Shown: positions 32,293 to 41,896 of the stretch, one piece after another
How positions within the stretch are numbered: position 1 is the stretch's first letter
How the letters are laid out: every line of letters begins with the position of its first letter
Source of the DNA: Ralstonia sp. RRA
GTDB taxonomy: Bacteria > Pseudomonadota > Gammaproteobacteria > Burkholderiales > Burkholderiaceae
Assembly (NCBI RefSeq): GCF_037023145.1
Contig: NZ_CP146092.1
Coordinates: 186,001 to 250,000, forward strand
DNA: 64,000 bases
Reading direction: 5' to 3'
Program-made: the position numbers and the translations under genes
Notes under the pieces: model-generated
What the model saw: only the letters and a program-made list of their open reading frames with translations
The model's database searches: none
What the model was told of the DNA's origin: nothing

Positions 32293-33729
32293 TTACTCAG
32301 CCAGTTGCTTAACGAGGCGATACAAGAACTCACGCCCGTCATATAGGCGCGCGATCTCGATACGCTCATCCAGACCGTGCGTACGCAGATCAGCCGGCTC
32401 GGTAAACAAACCCGACACGCCATACATCGGAATACCGGCATTGCGCATAAAGCGGCTATCGGTAGCGCCCGTGCTCATCGCTGGGATGACCGGCACATTC
32501 CACATCTGCTGCGTAAGCGCATCGACCGTCTTCACCAGATCACCGTTAAGCGGCGAAGCCGGGCTCGCGAGCGGCTTGTTGATGTAGCGCACGGCAATTT
32601 TGTCATTGCCAATTACCTGCTTGAGCTGACGATCAATGTCGGCCGGATCATCATGCGGCAGGATGCGGCAATTGACGGTTGCCTTGGCCGATTGCGGCAG
32701 CGCATTCTCCGCATGACCAGCGTTGACCATGGTGGCAACACACGTGGTGCGCAGTTGCGCGTTGTAGAACGGAATGGCCGACAGACGATCAATCGCCGCC
32801 TGATCCGGCTTGCCGGTACCGACCGAGCGCATGTCGTCCGCCAGCTGCCCCGTCGCCAGCGGCGCGCTGCGTGCGAAGTAGGTCTGCGTCACGTCCGCCA
32901 GCTTGACGGGAAACTGATACGCGCCCAGCCGATCCAGCGCTGCCGACAGCGCGTACACCGGGTTCGTCTTGGTCGGCACCGAGCTGTGGCCACCCACATC
33001 ACGCACTTCAAGCTCGTACGTCGTGTACATCTTCTCGGCCACCTGAATGCGGTGGAGCACCGGCTTGCCGCCACGCAGCTCACCGCCACCGCCTTCGTTG
33101 ATGCCGAATTCGGCCTTCACGAGTTCGGGCTTGTTGTTGACGATCCAGTACGCACCATTGCTCGGCACGTCGCCGCGCTCTTCGTCGGTGGTCAGCGCCA
33201 GGATGATGTCGCGCGAGGGCTTGAAGCCCTCCTGCTTGAGCTGCCCCAGCACGGAGACAAACGCCGACGCCATCGCCTTGTCGTCAATCGAACCGCGTGC
33301 GGTGAAGTAGCCATCGGTCTCTTGCAGCTTGAACGGATCGGTCTTCCAATCCTCACGCTTGGCTTCCACCACGTCGATGTGGGCCAGCAGCAGGATCGGC
33401 TGCTTCGCACCGGTGCCCTTGTAGCGCAGTACCAGGTTGCCCTTCTTCGGGAAGGGCTCGATCACCTGCATGTCGGAAGCGGCAAAGCCCGCGTCGGCCA
33501 GGCGCTTTTCCATGGCACGTGCGGCCTGGGTGGTGTCACCCACCGAATGCGTCGTGTTGATTTCGACCAGCTCTTTGTAGATGTCGTGGTAGCGCTGCTG
33601 CTCGGGCGTGAGCGTGGTGGGCGCGGGCTTGCTGGCGGGAATGGTCTGAGCGATCGCCCCAGCGCTGCATGCCAGTACGGCAGCAGACACAAGAGCGCGA
33701 ACAGAAACACGACGACACTGGAAACGCAT
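32293..33729 (-). CDS. Secreted M20-family metallopeptidase
   Basis: A 478-residue M20 zinc peptidase with a Sec signal peptide (about residues 1-27, RALVSAAVLACSAGAIAQ). Metal and catalytic residues are visible in LLLAHIDVVEA (His ligand and Asp), GSIDDKAM (bridging Asp), LTTDEERGD (catalytic and metal Glu) and GATDSRFMRNAG. The dimerisation domain occupies about residues 230-350. GGAGG precedes the ATG closely. The protein probably cleaves peptides or acylated amino acids in the periplasm. It is separated from the upstream MCP gene by that gene's terminator. Confidence 0.9.
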   Translation of the reverse strand: MRFQCRRVSVRALVSAAVLACSAGAIAQTIPASKPAPTTLTPEQQRYHDIYKELVEINTTHSVGDTTQAARAMEKRLADAGFAASDMQVIEPFPKKGNLVLRYKGTGAKQPILLLAHIDVVEAKREDWKTDPFKLQETDGYFTARGSIDDKAMASAFVSVLGQLKQEGFKPSRDIILALTTDEERGDVPSNGAYWIVNNKPELVKAEFGINEGGGGELRGGKPVLHRIQVAEKMYTTYELEVRDVGGHSSVPTKTNPVYALSAALDRLGAYQFPVKLADVTQTYFARSAPLATGQLADDMRSVGTGKPDQAAIDRLSAIPFYNAQLRTTCVATMVNAGHAENALPQSAKATVNCRILPHDDPADIDRQLKQVIGNDKIAVRYINKPLASPASPLNGDLVKTVDALTQQMWNVPVIPAMSTGATDSRFMRNAGIPMYGVSGLFTEPADLRTHGLDERIEIARLYDGREFLYRLVKQLAE

Positions 33730-33764
33730 GACACCTCCGAATAATCGTTATGAGTGCACCGCAT

Positions 33765-33799
33765 AAAAAAAGCGGGGCCGACCCAAAGGTCGACCCCGC
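33765..33799 (-). terminator. Rho-independent terminator of the MCP gene
   Basis: On the minus strand, 12-base arms (one mismatch) with CAAA/TTTG loop, 33799-33772, are followed by seven T (33771-33765). It starts 58 bp after the stop codon of the methyl-accepting chemotaxis protein. Confidence 0.9.
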
Positions 33800-33856
33800 A
33801 GTGTAGCGCCGCGGCAGCCAGATCGCTGCCGGGGCAAACCATCGGGAAATGGTGCG

Positions 33857-35401
33857 TTACATCGCCACGCGGAACACCGCCACAGCGCGGCGCAGCTCGT
33901 CAGCCTGCTCTTCCAGCGCCTGTGCGGCAGCAGCTGCTTGCTCAACCAATGCGGCGTTCTGCTGCGTCACGTCGTCCATCTGCGTGACGGCTTCGTTGAT
34001 CTGCTCGATGCCGCTGCTCTGCTCGGCCGAGCCCGCGCTGATCTCACCCATGATGTCAGTCACGCGCTTCACCGCCACGACGATCTCTTCCATCGTCTTG
34101 CCGGCACGCGCCACCAGGTTCGAGCCCGAATCCACACGCGTGGCGGAATCCTCGATCAGCGATTTGATTTCCTTGGCAGCACCCGCGCTGCGCTGTGCCA
34201 GCGTGCGAACTTCACCGGCCACCACGGCAAAGCCGCGGCCTTGTTCACCCGCACGTGCAGCTTCCACTGCAGCATTCAACGCCAGGATGTTGGTCTGGAA
34301 CGCGATGCCCTCGATCACCGCGATGATGTCGGTGATCTTGCGCGACGATTCGCTGATCTCGCCCATCGTTGCCACCACGTCCTGCACCACGGCACCGCCC
34401 TGCACGGCGATCTCGGAGGCGCTCACTGCCAGCGTGCTGGCCTGACGGGCGTTGTCGGCATTCTGCTTCACGATGCTGGTCAGCTCTTCCATGCTGGAAG
34501 CGGTTTCTTCCAGCGAGCTGGCCTGCTCTTCCGTACGTTGCGACAGGTTGGTGTTGCCGGCCGCAATCTGCTGCGTGGCCGAGGCGATCGACTCGCTGCC
34601 ACGGCGCACCGTCACCACGGTTTCCTTCAGCTTGGCCTGCATCTGCTGCAGACCTTCCATCAGTTTGCCCATCTCATCACGTGAGTGGATACGCACGTCG
34701 GTGGTCAAGTTGCCGCCGGCAATCTCACGGAAGTGCACCAGCATCTCTTCCAGCGGGCGCGAGATGGCACGCGAGAGCACGACGTAGCAGCCGGCCGCCA
34801 GCGCAAGGCCCAGGGCAATGACGATACCGAATGTCCACAGCAATCCGCTGAAGAAGGATTGCGATGCCGCGTAGGCCGCTCCGGCCACCTCTTCTTGAAT
34901 CGTGTTCAGACGGTCGGACTGTTCGGCGTAGGTGCGGTACTGCCCGGGAATCTTGTCCGTCACGAGTGCGCGGGCAGCATCCTTGTCGCCCCGCTTGATG
35001 GACTCGATGGCCGCGGCGATGCTTTCCTTGATGAGGGTTCGCTGCTTGCCTGCCTCACCCGCCACGCGCTCCTCTTCCGGCGTGGAGAATGGCAGCGCTA
35101 GGTAGCTCTTCCACCCTTGCTCGCTTGCATCCACATTTTTACCGACCGAGCTGATAGCGTCAGCCGTCTTGCCAGGATCCGTGTCGAGAATGGCGCGATC
35201 CAGCGAGGTGCGCGCCTGCGCCAGCTTGGATTCCGCCCGGCCCAGCATGCGCGTGGACGGCAGGTTGTTGGAGAAGGTTTCCTTGAGCGCCGCGTTCGAG
35301 CGCAGATTGCCGACCAGCCCCAGCGCACCGACGCCCGCCAGGAATACAGCCAGAACAAACAGCACCAGCGCCAGCCGGGCCTTGATGGAGAGCGTCTTCA
35401 T
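33857..35401 (-). CDS. Methyl-accepting chemotaxis protein (Tar-type)
   Basis: A 514-residue receptor. First transmembrane helix at about residues 8-30, a periplasmic four-helix-bundle ligand domain (TarH-like) to about 185, second transmembrane helix 187-210 ([24 protein letters not shown]), HAMP to about 265, then the coiled-coil signalling domain with methylation-type segment [19 protein letters not shown] and the hairpin tip [21 protein letters not shown]. No C-terminal CheR-tethering pentapeptide is seen. A sigma-28-type promoter lies upstream, so it is expressed with late flagellar genes. Ligand unknown. Confidence 0.93.
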   Translation of the reverse strand: MKTLSIKARLALVLFVLAVFLAGVGALGLVGNLRSNAALKETFSNNLPSTRMLGRAESKLAQARTSLDRAILDTDPGKTADAISSVGKNVDASEQGWKSYLALPFSTPEEERVAGEAGKQRTLIKESIAAAIESIKRGDKDAARALVTDKIPGQYRTYAEQSDRLNTIQEEVAGAAYAASQSFFSGLLWTFGIVIALGLALAAGCYVVLSRAISRPLEEMLVHFREIAGGNLTTDVRIHSRDEMGKLMEGLQQMQAKLKETVVTVRRGSESIASATQQIAAGNTNLSQRTEEQASSLEETASSMEELTSIVKQNADNARQASTLAVSASEIAVQGGAVVQDVVATMGEISESSRKITDIIAVIEGIAFQTNILALNAAVEAARAGEQGRGFAVVAGEVRTLAQRSAGAAKEIKSLIEDSATRVDSGSNLVARAGKTMEEIVVAVKRVTDIMGEISAGSAEQSSGIEQINEAVTQMDDVTQQNAALVEQAAAAAQALEEQADELRRAVAVFRVAM

Positions 35402-35465
35402 ATCCGTCGCTAGAAATTTTGTGGGGCAGAAACCGATTCCTCTGGGGGATTCGAGTTCAACAAAA

Positions 35466-35492
35466 TTAACGACAGATGCTCATCAAACTTTA
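35466..35492 (-). promoter_or_regulatory. Sigma-28 (FliA) promoter of the MCP gene
   Basis: On the minus strand TAAAGTTT (35492-35485) is a perfect -35, followed after 11 bp by GTCGTTAA (35473-35466), six of eight matches to the -10 GCCGATAA. It lies 65 bp upstream of the MCP start codon. Confidence 0.75.
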
Positions 35493-35543
35493 ACCACATC
35501 CCGAGGGTTTCCCCGAGGAACAACGCCCCGCGCGCGTCTTGGG

Positions 35544-36008
35544 TCAAGCCAGCATGCGCTCCATCAGCGCGTTGTCGAGTAATACACCGCGCCGCGTAAC
35601 GGTCTGGCGCGCGACCACGGCAAACCCGTTACGGGCGAAAAACGGCTCAGCGCTCAAACTCACGTGGGCTTGCACGCGCGTCATCCGGCGTTGCGCGGCC
35701 AGTTTGAGGATGTGGTTCATCAGGCTCTGGCCGACGCCCTGCCGCGCATGCGCAGCGGCCACGAAGAAGTGGTCGATATAGCCATTGGCTTGCAGGTCGG
35801 CGTAGCCCACGGGTTGTCCGTCGATCTCCGCCACAAAAGGCTGGATGCGGCGGATGCGCTCGGCCCATTGCCCGGCATCGTAGTGGGTGGGCGCCCAGGC
35901 TTCGAGTTGTTCGGGGCTGTAGCGCCCGGCAGCGATCTCATGCACGGCGGAATGGAAGACCGCGTGCAGGGCTGGTTCGTCACCAAGGCGGAAGGGGCGA
36001 ATCAGCAC
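35544..36008 (-). CDS. GNAT-family N-acetyltransferase
   Basis: A 154-residue GNAT protein counted from the GTG at 36008. Acetyl-CoA-binding motif A is visible as GYIDHFFVAAAHARQGVGQSLMNHIL; the start IRPFRLGDEPALHAVFHSAVHEI is typical. The GTG overlaps the stop codon of the upstream small membrane-protein gene, so start choice rests on this overlap and on family alignment; no Shine-Dalgarno site is seen, and coupling is likely. Target of acetylation is unknown. Confidence 0.85.
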   Translation of the reverse strand: MLIRPFRLGDEPALHAVFHSAVHEIAAGRYSPEQLEAWAPTHYDAGQWAERIRRIQPFVAEIDGQPVGYADLQANGYIDHFFVAAAHARQGVGQSLMNHILKLAAQRRMTRVQAHVSLSAEPFFARNGFAVVARQTVTRRGVLLDNALMERMLA

Positions 36009-36370
36009 GATGCTGTGAGTAAGCTCAAGCCCAGTAAGCAGAAGAACGAATTGAAAATTTTTCCCGCGAGCCACAAACCGGTGGCGGAAATCACTACTAG
36101 CAAGAAGGCACCTAGAAACGAGCTATCCAGGATGTACTTGAAGAGCACCATGCAAACGAAGGGTGCGACGATCACAGCAGGGGATCCGATTACCAGCACA
36201 CACGCGTAGCACGCGATCAAGGCAAGCACCAATGCCAAAGCAGAACGCGGCATCGTCGCACGCTCTGCACCGACGGCCTGGGCCCCAAACCAAACCGGCA
36301 CGGTTGCCACCGCAACAAACCCGGCCGCCCAAACCCCCAGCGGCAAACCCAAAATGTGCGAAGTCGCCAC
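36002..36370 (-). CDS. Small hydrophobic membrane protein, unknown function
   Basis: A 122-residue protein with about four transmembrane segments (residues roughly 5-30, 42-62, 65-85 and 90-115) and almost no charged residues. The start is GTG with GGGGGAG 2 bp before it. I do not recognise the family. It overlaps the following acetyltransferase gene by 7 bp, which suggests the two are made together. Confidence 0.6.
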   Translation of the reverse strand: MATSHILGLPLGVWAAGFVAVATVPVWFGAQAVGAERATMPRSALALVLALIACYACVLVIGSPAVIVAPFVCMVLFKYILDSSFLGAFLLVVISATGLWLAGKIFNSFFCLLGLSLLTASC

Positions 36371-36444
36371 AACTCCCCCTCTTTTTATTAGTTAATAGGC
36401 GAGGCGATTATGCCCGGGGCGGTTCTGGAATTATTAAGTCAACC

Positions 36445-37851
36445 TTACTGACCGGCATACGGCAAATCCATCGACGCTAATACGTCCTTGATGTGCTGCG
36501 CCGCTTGTTGGGCGTTCTGCGCAGCCGGCACAGGCGGTTGCTGATCCGTCGACAGATTGCGCACGTGGTCATCAATGCTGATGCCCGTGCCCAGCGGCGC
36601 CAGCATCGCCGCTGATTCGTGCATGGCCCACTGGAAATCGTTGAGCGGTGCGTTACGCGCGGCCTGCAGACCGGCTGGGTCGGCAACCATGGGGCGGGCG
36701 ACGACGGGGTCCCGGTTGTCATCGGGTGCAGTCAGCTCCAACACCTGGGCGAGGTCCGGCGCACTGGCATCGCGTGCAGTGAGCGGTGTCTGAATGTTGT
36801 AGCGGTTGCGCAGCGTCTTGATGATGGCGGTGTGGTCGTATGGCTGCGCCACCGTCGAGCGGAAGATCGTGCCCTTGGGAATCCACGGCGATACCACTAC
36901 CGCCGGCACACGCACCCCCAGCCGGTCAAACGCGAAGAGCTGCCCCGGCTGCGGCGGGCTGGGCGGCACGGCAGACGGCGGCGGCACGTGGTCATAGCAG
37001 CCGCCATGTTCGTCAAAGGTGACGACCAGCAGGGTCTGGTGCCACTGCGGCGAGGTGCGCAGCGCGTTGTACACCTGGGCGACCAGCGCATCGCCATAGC
37101 CGATATCGTGCGGCGGGTGCATGTCATTCGGCCAGTTGAGATCGGCAAAGTAGCGCGGCTCGATAAAGCTGTACGAGGGCAAGTTGCCGTTGGCGGCATC
37201 GTCCAGAAAATCGTCGAACAGGTGGAAGTGGTCCAGATGCATCCACAGCCGCGTGAGCGTGAGCGACTGCGCAAAGTCGTGGTAGTAGACACGCCAGTCG
37301 TCCGGCACCACACCATCCAGCGCGTTGAACAGCGTCGGCATCAGATACGGAAAGTGCACGGGCGAGTTGTTCGGATAGCCGTGCGCCGTGCCGGTATGCA
37401 CGAAGAAGCGGTTGGGCCACGTCTGGCATGGCGCGGAGGCAAACCACGCGTCGCTCACGGCGTAGTTGCGTGCCAGCGTGGACAGCGCCGGCACCTGGTC
37501 CGACGTGAAGAAATGCATGATGTCGCGCGGGTCACCGCCGTTCTTGGCGTAGTTGGTGGTGAAACCCTGCATGGCGGGCGTCTGCCCCAGCGGGGTTTGC
37601 GCGCCAAAGAGTTGCTGGTTGATGTCGGTGAACAGCTCGCCCGGATCGGGGCTGGGCAGCGTCATCACGTTGGGTGGCGCTGGGGTGGTCCACACGCGGA
37701 TGGGGTCACCGCTGCCGTCGGGGTTGGTCTCGGTGCCGGAGAGCCCGTCAAACTCGGCGCTCTTGGGATAGAGCGTGCCGAACAGGTTGTCGAATGACCG
37801 GTTTTCCAGCATCAGCACGACCACGTGCTGGATGACGCTCAAGCCTGCCAT
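36445..37851 (-). CDS. Phospholipase C/acid phosphatase-family phosphoesterase
   Basis: A 468-residue member of the bacterial phospholipase C (AcpA/PlcC) family. Active-site motifs: ENRSFDNLFG at the N-terminus, APCQTWPNRFFVHTGTAHG, FIEPRYFADLNWPNDMHPPHDIGYGDALV and FDEHGGCYDHVPPP, all intact. Family members cleave phospholipids or phosphate monoesters. Unlike most, the protein shows no signal or twin-arginine peptide whether started at 37851 (AGGGGG upstream) or at 37887, so it may act in the cytoplasm or be exported by another route. Confidence 0.88.
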   Translation of the reverse strand: MAGLSVIQHVVVLMLENRSFDNLFGTLYPKSAEFDGLSGTETNPDGSGDPIRVWTTPAPPNVMTLPSPDPGELFTDINQQLFGAQTPLGQTPAMQGFTTNYAKNGGDPRDIMHFFTSDQVPALSTLARNYAVSDAWFASAPCQTWPNRFFVHTGTAHGYPNNSPVHFPYLMPTLFNALDGVVPDDWRVYYHDFAQSLTLTRLWMHLDHFHLFDDFLDDAANGNLPSYSFIEPRYFADLNWPNDMHPPHDIGYGDALVAQVYNALRTSPQWHQTLLVVTFDEHGGCYDHVPPPSAVPPSPPQPGQLFAFDRLGVRVPAVVVSPWIPKGTIFRSTVAQPYDHTAIIKTLRNRYNIQTPLTARDASAPDLAQVLELTAPDDNRDPVVARPMVADPAGLQAARNAPLNDFQWAMHESAAMLAPLGTGISIDDHVRNLSTDQQPPVPAAQNAQQAAQHIKDVLASMDLPYAGQ

Positions 37852-37950
37852 GATGGCCCCCTCGTCTCGTTGTGCGGTGGCCGCCATATCCAGGCCAGGG
37901 CGACCTGCGGCTCACTATAGAAAGAAACGAAGGGGACTGGCGCCGCGTCT

Positions 37951-39213
37951 CTACCCACGTACCGCCGGCAGCACTCGCCACGCAATCAGTGCACTGAGCG
38001 CCGTCACCAGCCACACCACTGGCCACGACGACCACGCCAGCACATGCGGCAGGCACAGCGACGTCACCCCGAGCGCAGTAAAGGCGCCGGTATTGCCCAG
38101 GCCCAATGCCGTGCCGGCGCGCTGCACACCAGCCATCGTCGCCATCTCCGTAAAGCCCACACCATGCCACGCCGACACACTGATGCCGGCAACCACGATG
38201 GCCGCCACCAATGCCGCACGCATGATCGACAGATCGATCGGCAGCGCAGCCGTGGCCCATGCCACGCCGGCCAGCACGACGAACAACACCACACTCAGCC
38301 GGGCGCAGGCCAGCAGGTATGCACGGCGATTGCCGTGGCGATCCGTCCAGCGGCCGCTCCACACGCGCATGACCGCCGCGCCACCCTGCACCGCGGCCAT
38401 CGTCAGGCTAAGCGTCAGCACGTTGGCGTGCGCAAAATCCCGCAGGAACACCGTGGCGAAGGCAACAACCGCCCCTTGCGGCACGCATAGCAGGCCAATG
38501 GCCAGCGCCATGCGCCAGAGCATCGGATCGCCGAGCGGGCCACGTCCGGTGTCGGCGGCGGCGGTCTTGGCGGTGGTGGTCACGATGTCCGGTGCCTCGC
38601 GCACCCACAGCCACGTCAACACCGCCGTCAACGCGCAGGCTACCGCCAGCACGCCGTACACCACGGCAAAGCCAGCGTGTGCAGCCAGGCTCGGCAACAC
38701 CAGCGCACCAATGCCACCACCCAGCGGCACGGCAGTCTGGCGGATGCTCATGGCGAGACCACGCTCACCCTCACGGAACCAACCCATGACCGCGCGGCCG
38801 CTGGACCCATTCACGCTGCCGCCCAGCAGGCCGACGCTCAGCATGCCAGCCGCCAGCCACGTCAGCGGCGGCACGCTGCCATGCATGGGGGCCACGAAAC
38901 ACGCCATCACAAACAGCGCCAGCGCCGTCAGCCCGAGACCCGCCAGCAGCACGGCACGGTCACCCCAGCGGTCGGTCAGCAGGCCCCACGGCAGCTCGCT
39001 GATGGCAATGCCCAGCCCCAGCAGCCCCAGCGCGATGCCCAACTCGGCATTGCCCAGGTGATACGCCGAGCGGATGAACACCGCCGTGGTCGGGATGCCC
39101 GAAAACGCGGCAGAAAAGCTGGCATTGGCGGCCACGCCCACCCCCAGCACCTTCCAGCGGTGATGGCGTGAACGTTGGGCGGAACCAGCGGATGACAGCG
39201 CAACGGTGGTCAT
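37951..39213 (-). CDS. MFS transporter
   Basis: A 420-residue major facilitator with about twelve transmembrane helices. The loop 2-3 motif is visible as LLTDRWGDRAVLLAG and the central RQTAVPLGGGIGALVLPSLA motif is typical of CynX/NimT-like and related carriers. The ATG at 39213 follows GGAGAGTCGATC. It is divergent from a GlxA-type regulator across 89 bp, so that regulator probably controls it. Substrate unknown. Confidence 0.88.
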   Translation of the reverse strand: MTTVALSSAGSAQRSRHHRWKVLGVGVAANASFSAAFSGIPTTAVFIRSAYHLGNAELGIALGLLGLGIAISELPWGLLTDRWGDRAVLLAGLGLTALALFVMACFVAPMHGSVPPLTWLAAGMLSVGLLGGSVNGSSGRAVMGWFREGERGLAMSIRQTAVPLGGGIGALVLPSLAAHAGFAVVYGVLAVACALTAVLTWLWVREAPDIVTTTAKTAAADTGRGPLGDPMLWRMALAIGLLCVPQGAVVAFATVFLRDFAHANVLTLSLTMAAVQGGAAVMRVWSGRWTDRHGNRRAYLLACARLSVVLFVVLAGVAWATAALPIDLSIMRAALVAAIVVAGISVSAWHGVGFTEMATMAGVQRAGTALGLGNTGAFTALGVTSLCLPHVLAWSSWPVVWLVTALSALIAWRVLPAVRG

Positions 39214-39302
39214 GATCGACTCTCCAGCAGTGCATTTGACAGGCGCAGTCTGGCGGAGGAAGATCCGTCTCAAATGTCGTTATTCCCTCATTTCAAGACA
39301 TC

Positions 39303-40265
39303 ATGCGCAGAATCGGCTTTCTGGTGTTTCCGGGCTGCAGCCTGCTGGATTTCACAGGCCCGCTGACCGCCTTTGATGTGGCCAACCGCCTGGCGCCGCA
39401 ACCGGCCTACCGGATCGACGTACTGTCCGAAGATGGCGTACAGGTGCGGAGCGCGCCCGGCCTCGTCATGCAGACACAGAAGCTGGACGACCCGGCCTTC
39501 GACACGCTGATCATTTCGGGCGGCAACGGCCCGCGTGAGGACACGTTTTCCGCCACGCTGATCGCGTTCGTGCAGGAAGCCGCACAGCATTCGCGGCGCA
39601 TGACGAGCGTGTGCTCCGGTGCGTTCGCGCTGGCCGCTGCGGGGCTGCTGGACGGCCGCCGCGCCACCACACACTGGCGTGTGGCCGCGCAATTGCAGCG
39701 GCGCTATCCGCACGTTCAGGTGCAAAGCGATCACATCTTCATCCACGACGGCCCGGTGTGGACGTCCGCCGGCATCTCGTCGGGCATTGACCTGGCGCTC
39801 GCACTCATCGAAGAAGACCTGGGTGTTGAAGTCTCCCGCGCGGTAGCGCGTGAGCTGGTGGTGTATCACCGGCGGCCGGGTGGGCAGTCGCAGTTTTCTG
39901 CGCTGCTGGAACTGGACCCGGCATCGAGCCGCATTGCGCGTGCGTTGAGCTATGCACGCGAGCACCTGCACGAAACGCTCGATGTGGATCGCCTGGCGGA
40001 AGTGGCGCATCTGAGCCGCCGGCAGTTCGATCGTGCCTTCGCGGCCGAGACCGGCCAGACGCCCGCCAAGGCGGTCGAAAAGCTGCGCGCGGAAGCCGCC
40101 CGGCCGCGCGTGGAATCCGGCGATGAATCCCTGGAACAGGTAGCCCGCGCCGTCGGCTTTGCTGATCCGGAACGCATGCGGCGCGCGTTCATCCGTGTGT
40201 TCGGGCAGCCGCCGCAGTCCGTGCGGCGTGGTGGGCGCTCAGCGCGGTCACAACTGGCGGCGTAA
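39303..40265 (+). CDS. GlxA-family transcriptional regulator (DJ-1/PfpI + AraC)
   Basis: A 320-residue regulator with an N-terminal DJ-1/PfpI (class I glutamine amidotransferase-like) domain to about residue 185, including SVCSGAFALAAAGLLDGRRATTHW with the nucleophile-elbow cysteine, and a C-terminal AraC domain with two helix-turn-helix motifs (DVDRLAEVAHLSRRQFDRAF; QVARAVGFADPERMRRAFIRVFG). The family controls amine and amino-acid catabolism in several cases. It is divergent from the MFS gene. Confidence 0.9.
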   Translation: MRRIGFLVFPGCSLLDFTGPLTAFDVANRLAPQPAYRIDVLSEDGVQVRSAPGLVMQTQKLDDPAFDTLIISGGNGPREDTFSATLIAFVQEAAQHSRRMTSVCSGAFALAAAGLLDGRRATTHWRVAAQLQRRYPHVQVQSDHIFIHDGPVWTSAGISSGIDLALALIEEDLGVEVSRAVARELVVYHRRPGGQSQFSALLELDPASSRIARALSYAREHLHETLDVDRLAEVAHLSRRQFDRAFAAETGQTPAKAVEKLRAEAARPRVESGDESLEQVARAVGFADPERMRRAFIRVFGQPPQSVRRGGRSARSQLAA

Positions 40266-40331
40266 GACTTGCTGGTCACTGCAAACCCGCTACCCTAACG
40301 CGCTCAGCATCAACGCTTTTTGCCTCACCCT

Positions 40332-40997
40332 ATGTCCACCGACACCACCCTGCCCCTGCTCTACAGCTACCGCCGCTGCCCGTACGCCATGCGTGCGCGC
40401 CTGGCGATGCTGCAGGCCAACCGGCGCTTCCAGACGTTTGAAATCGTGATGCGCGACAAGCCCGCCGCGCTGCTCGCGCTGTCGCCCAAGGGGACGGTGC
40501 CGGTGCTGCATCTGCCCGATGGCGGCGTGCTGGAAGAGAGCCTGGACATCATGCGCTGGGCGCTCGAATCGCCCGACCTCGAAGGCTGGTGGAGCCGCGC
40601 CCAGACTGACGACAACCTGGCGCTGCTGCGCACCAACGATGGCGACTTCAAACGCCTGCTCGACCGCTACAAATACCCTGACCGCTATCCGGAAGATGGG
40701 CAACCGCGCGAGGCCGTGCGCGCGCAGGCCGTGGCCGCGCTGCTGACCCCACTGGAAGCGCGATTCCAGGCACAGCGGTATCTTGGCGGCGCAACACCGT
40801 GCGCGACAGACTTGGCGATCTTTCCGTTCGTGCGCCAGTTTGCGGCGGTGGAGCCGGATTGGTTTGCAGCGCAGCCCATGCCCGCGCTGCAGGCTTGGCT
40901 GGGGGGTTGGTTGGGCAGCCGCCTGTTCGAGGTCTGCATGACCAAACAGCCCGTACAGGCCGCTGCCGTGTTTCCCGAGTTTCAGCCACTCACCTGA
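40332..40997 (+). CDS. Glutathione S-transferase (glutaredoxin 2/omega-like)
   Basis: A 221-residue protein with an N-terminal thioredoxin-fold domain whose active-site motif is C16-P-Y-A (RRCPYAMRARLA), and a helical C-terminal domain. The single cysteine followed by PYA resembles omega or YibF/Grx2-like transferases, which perform thiol transfer rather than classic conjugation. The GSH-binding PVLHLPDGGVLEESLDI segment is present. It is followed by a methyltransferase gene 21 bp downstream, probably co-transcribed. Confidence 0.87.
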   Translation: MSTDTTLPLLYSYRRCPYAMRARLAMLQANRRFQTFEIVMRDKPAALLALSPKGTVPVLHLPDGGVLEESLDIMRWALESPDLEGWWSRAQTDDNLALLRTNDGDFKRLLDRYKYPDRYPEDGQPREAVRAQAVAALLTPLEARFQAQRYLGGATPCATDLAIFPFVRQFAAVEPDWFAAQPMPALQAWLGGWLGSRLFEVCMTKQPVQAAAVFPEFQPLT

Positions 40998-41018
40998 CCC
41001 ACCCACGCGGAGGCATTC

Positions 41019-41885
41019 ATGAGCGCAAGCAACATGCAGGATCTGGCACCGGACAGCACCGCAGCACGCGTCGCCCTGTGGCGCGCCTTGCATGTTGAAG
41101 TCGACGCACCGCCGCATGTGCTGGAAGACAACGTCGGCCTGCAGTTGCTCGCACCCGAGCCCGGCTGGCAACAGCGCGGCGACATGCATCCGGAGTTCAC
41201 ACGCCCTTTTCGCGCCTCCATCGTGGCGCGGGCGCGCTTTATTGAAGACCTGGTCGTCGAGCAGGCTGCGCGGGGGCTGAGCCAGTACGTCATCCTGGGT
41301 GCGGGGCTCGACAGCTTTGCGCAACGCAGGCCGGACGTTGCGTCGCACCTCAAGGTGTTCGAAGTGGATCAGCCCAACCCCCAGGCATGGAAACGCCAGC
41401 GCCTGGCCGACCTTGGCTTTGGCGTGCCCGATTGGCTGCGCTTTGTGCCGGTTGATTTCGAAGCGGGCGGATCCTGGCAGGCAGGTCTTGCGGCGGCAGG
41501 CTTTGATGCGGGCAAGCCCGCCGTCGTCGTGTCGACGGGCGTGAGCATGTATCTCACCAAAGAGGCGAATGCGGCCACGCTGCGCGAAGTGGCGACGCTG
41601 GCACCAGGGTCAGTGCTGGCGATGACGTTCCTGCTACCGCTGGAAATGGCAGATCCCGACGTGCGCCCCGGGCTGGAGATGGCCGAGAAAGGTGCACGGG
41701 CCAGCGGCACGCCCTTCATCAGCTTCTTCACGCCACCGCAAATTCAGTCGCTGGCCCGTGAAGCCGGTTTCAGCAAGGCAGAGCACGTTTCTGCAGCTGC
41801 GCTGACCGAACGCTACTTTGCCGACCGGACCGATGGCTTTCGCCCGCCGAACAACGCAGAGGAGTTGCTCGTCGCAACGGTCTAG
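41019..41885 (+). CDS. SAM-dependent methyltransferase (LCMT/PpmA-like)
   Basis: A 288-residue protein of the leucine carboxyl methyltransferase-related family (bacterial S-adenosylmethionine-dependent, TIGR00027-like). The SAM site is YVILGAGLDSFAQRRP, with the acidic ribose-binding residues in FEVDQPNPQAWKRQRL, and VVVSTGVSMYLTKEANAATL is typical. Bacterial members act mainly on small secondary metabolites; the acceptor is unknown. GCGGAGG precedes the ATG. Likely in one unit with the GST gene. Confidence 0.87.
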   Translation: MSASNMQDLAPDSTAARVALWRALHVEVDAPPHVLEDNVGLQLLAPEPGWQQRGDMHPEFTRPFRASIVARARFIEDLVVEQAARGLSQYVILGAGLDSFAQRRPDVASHLKVFEVDQPNPQAWKRQRLADLGFGVPDWLRFVPVDFEAGGSWQAGLAAAGFDAGKPAVVVSTGVSMYLTKEANAATLREVATLAPGSVLAMTFLLPLEMADPDVRPGLEMAEKGARASGTPFISFFTPPQIQSLAREAGFSKAEHVSAAALTERYFADRTDGFRPPNNAEELLVATV

Positions 41886-41896
41886 CCGCGTGTGGA

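Noticed and set aside
39214..39302. ATGTC...GACAT dyad between MFS and GlxA-type genes
   Set aside because: Only 5-bp arms with a long spacer; likely by chance.
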